In this document: in pieces, positions 62,676-64,000 of the stretch
Layout: every line of letters begins with the position of its first letter
How positions within the stretch are numbered: the first letter of the stretch is position 1
NCBI RefSeq assembly: GCF_947495925.1
Contig: NZ_CANMAU010000003.1
Coordinates: 186,001 to 250,000 of the forward strand
Reading direction: 5' to 3'
Origin: an uncultured Algibacter sp.
GTDB lineage: Bacteria > Bacteroidota > Bacteroidia > Flavobacteriales > Flavobacteriaceae
DNA length: 64,000 bases
Notes under the pieces: generated by a model
The model's database searches: none
Told to the model about the DNA's origin: nothing
The model's input: only the letters and a program-made list of their open reading frames with translations
Program-made: the position numbers and the translations under genes

Positions 62676-64000
62676 ATGAATTTAACTCGATGGATATTAT
62701 TTTGCGCAGTTTTATTTGCGATAAGTATATCCACAACAAACTGCAGTGGTTCTAAAGATCAGCCAAATGACGATGAGCAGATGGTTGGAGAAGGAGATGA
62801 TGATGATACAACAACAAATTGTGAGGAGTCTTACAGTCATGAACTTTCTGCTCCTACCGAAGAAGTAGATTTATCTAGTTTTGAATTGACTTGGGTAGAT
62901 GAATTTGACTATGATGATTCGAAGTTAGAAGAGATCTGGGCGTCACAAAATGGTTTAGCTGGTCATATTCTTTGTAGTCGTTGGAGAGAAAATGCTGTGA
63001 TTGAAAATGGTGTGTTAGAACTTAAAGCAAAAAAGGAACAAAGAGGGGGACAAGATTGGACATGCGGAAATATCTGGACTAAAGAAACCTTTGGTTACGG
63101 CTATTATGAATGTAAATATAAGTATGCAGGAGCCAGTGGTACAAATAATTCTTTTTGGCTCTTCCCAAGAGATCAGACTATTAATAGTCCCGAAGTAATA
63201 TGCGAGCTAGATGTTAACGAAGGACACTTTCCTAATGAGGTTAATACAAACCGTCATCATTGGCAAAATGGTAATACAGAGAACAATCAACTTCAATATT
63301 CCGAAGGTTTATCTCCAGCGTATGCACATTCTTTCAATGAAAGTGTAAAAACCAATCGTATTCGTTTTTCTTCTAATAACTCTACACATTTTCATATTAG
63401 AGAATTTCGTATATATGAACAAAACACTAATTGTTATCCAACAGGTTTACTATCTAATACTGCAGATAACAGTGTTACTGGGTTAACAAATCTATCTAGA
63501 GAATCAGATACTGAGATAACAGCCAGCGGCGTTTTAAGAGATGAATTTAAAGTATCTGCTGTTGCAGATGGTACAAGTACTACAAGTTGGGTGTCTCAAA
63601 AAGAAGGAGAAAAATGGTTAGAGTTTACTTGGCCTGAAGAAAAGAATATTGGTCATATTCAATTCATTAACGGTTGGCTTAGTGGTTCTAATTGGAATTC
63701 ATTAATATCAGATTATAAAATAGAGGCTTTTGTTGATGGCGATTGGGTTGAAATAACTACTTATGATGTAGAAGAGAGTAATAATTTCGCTGAAGATTAC
63801 CACGTGTATGGAATGGATTGGAGCGAGGATCAAGTTAAATTTTATTATGATAATAAGCTCATTAGATCAATTCCTAATACCCTATGTAAATCTGAACTTA
63901 ATATCTTTTTAAGCTTAGCTATATTAGAGCATGGTGGAGAGGTTACAGATGCTATTGATGGTACAAGTATGAAAATTGATTGGGTAAAATATTACAAGCG
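62676..64000 (+). CDS. GH16-family lipoprotein with inserted discoidin-like domain (partial at window edge; 441 codons present)
   Basis: ATG 62676 opens a frame that runs past the window. The signal peptide ends in a lipobox with Cys23 (STTNC), followed by an acidic linker (DDEQMVGEGDDDD). The GH16 core matches the paralogue at 58441: LTWVDEFDYDDSKLEEIWASQ, GNIWTKETFGYGYYECKYKY, NNSFWLFP, with catalytic E177-L-D179-V-N-E182. The strand YHVYGMDWSEDQVKFYYDNK resumes at residue 375. In between is the same insert order: C-terminal-like part (about 225-249, NRIRFSSNNSTHFHIREFRI) then N-terminal-like part (about 272-370). The last seen residues (KIDWVKYYK) match the paralogue's end, so only a few codons should be missing. 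Confidence 0.85.
   Translation, partial: MNLTRWILFCAVLFAISISTTNCSGSKDQPNDDEQMVGEGDDDDTTTNCEESYSHELSAPTEEVDLSSFELTWVDEFDYDDSKLEEIWASQNGLAGHILCSRWRENAVIENGVLELKAKKEQRGGQDWTCGNIWTKETFGYGYYECKYKYAGASGTNNSFWLFPRDQTINSPEVICELDVNEGHFPNEVNTNRHHWQNGNTENNQLQYSEGLSPAYAHSFNESVKTNRIRFSSNNSTHFHIREFRIYEQNTNCYPTGLLSNTADNSVTGLTNLSRESDTEITASGVLRDEFKVSAVADGTSTTSWVSQKEGEKWLEFTWPEEKNIGHIQFINGWLSGSNWNSLISDYKIEAFVDGDWVEITTYDVEESNNFAEDYHVYGMDWSEDQVKFYYDNKLIRSIPNTLCKSELNIFLSLAILEHGGEVTDAIDGTSMKIDWVKYYK

Noticed and set aside
1-64000. CRISPR arrays, insertion sequences, prophage, tRNA or rRNA genes
   Set aside because: No regularly spaced repeats, transposase or integrase frames, cloverleaf sequences or rRNA stretches were recognised on reading. 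A covariance-model scan was not possible.

Overview
The window looks like chromosomal DNA of a marine, probably alga-associated member of the Flavobacteriaceae (Bacteroidota). The DNA is AT-rich. Several genes carry the Bacteroidota -33 TTG / -7 TAnnTTTG promoter instead of -35/-10 boxes, and purine-rich Shine-Dalgarno sequences are rare. The gene content also fits: a type IX secretion sorting domain, an Oar-like TonB-dependent receptor, DUF349 and OstA-like proteins, a SurA trio next to a MoxR ATPase, and a polysaccharide-degradation cluster. Species cannot be named from the sequence.

Layout. 1-0.9 kb: the 5' end of an ECF sigma factor gene and a small conserved protein. 1-6.3 kb: an envelope-biogenesis operon of three SurA/PpiC-type proteins and a MoxR AAA ATPase. 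6.5-13.3 kb: two unrelated aconitases, acnB and acnA, separated by an island of dispersed repeats, hairpins and one lipoprotein gene. 13.7-18.5 kb: an MscS-type channel and a T9SS-exported protein resembling a glycosidase. 18.7-33.7 kb: mostly minus-strand housekeeping genes: mazG, DUF349, aroE, two tandem DUF368 (polyprenyl-phosphate transporter family) genes, a TPR protein, a class III aminotransferase, an OstA-like protein, purA, a Fur-family regulator, rel and rdgB. 33.9-46.8 kb: hpf, rlmH, nadC, a YihY protein, a DUF2147 protein, priA, a LytTR response regulator, rpsF-rpsR-rplI, an Oar-like receptor, a conserved hypothetical protein and hisS. 46.9-50.1 kb: a UDP-glucuronate decarboxylase and a phosphatase/kinase-like pair.

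50.2-64 kb is the most distinctive region: a LacI regulator divergent from a plus-strand operon. The operon encodes a sodium/solute symporter, a FAD-dependent oxidoreductase, a GH2 lipoprotein with a nested golvesin-like domain, a GH16 enzyme, a five-bladed-propeller glycosidase-like lipoprotein, a second GH2 lipoprotein and a second GH16 lipoprotein that runs to the window edge. Two LacI-type operator sites 31 bp apart lie in the divergent promoter region. One sits between the -7 and expected -33 elements of lacI, so autoregulation is likely. The cluster reads as a complete route: surface or periplasmic cleavage of a beta-linked glycan, import of the released sugar by the symporter, then cytoplasmic oxidation. 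No SusC/SusD pair and no sulfatase is seen inside the window.

The most unusual observation is that both GH16 proteins have about 175-200 extra residues inserted into the catalytic domain just after the catalytic strand. The insert looks like an F5/8 type C (discoidin) domain whose C-terminal part comes before its N-terminal part, which suggests a circularly permuted, nested sugar-binding domain.
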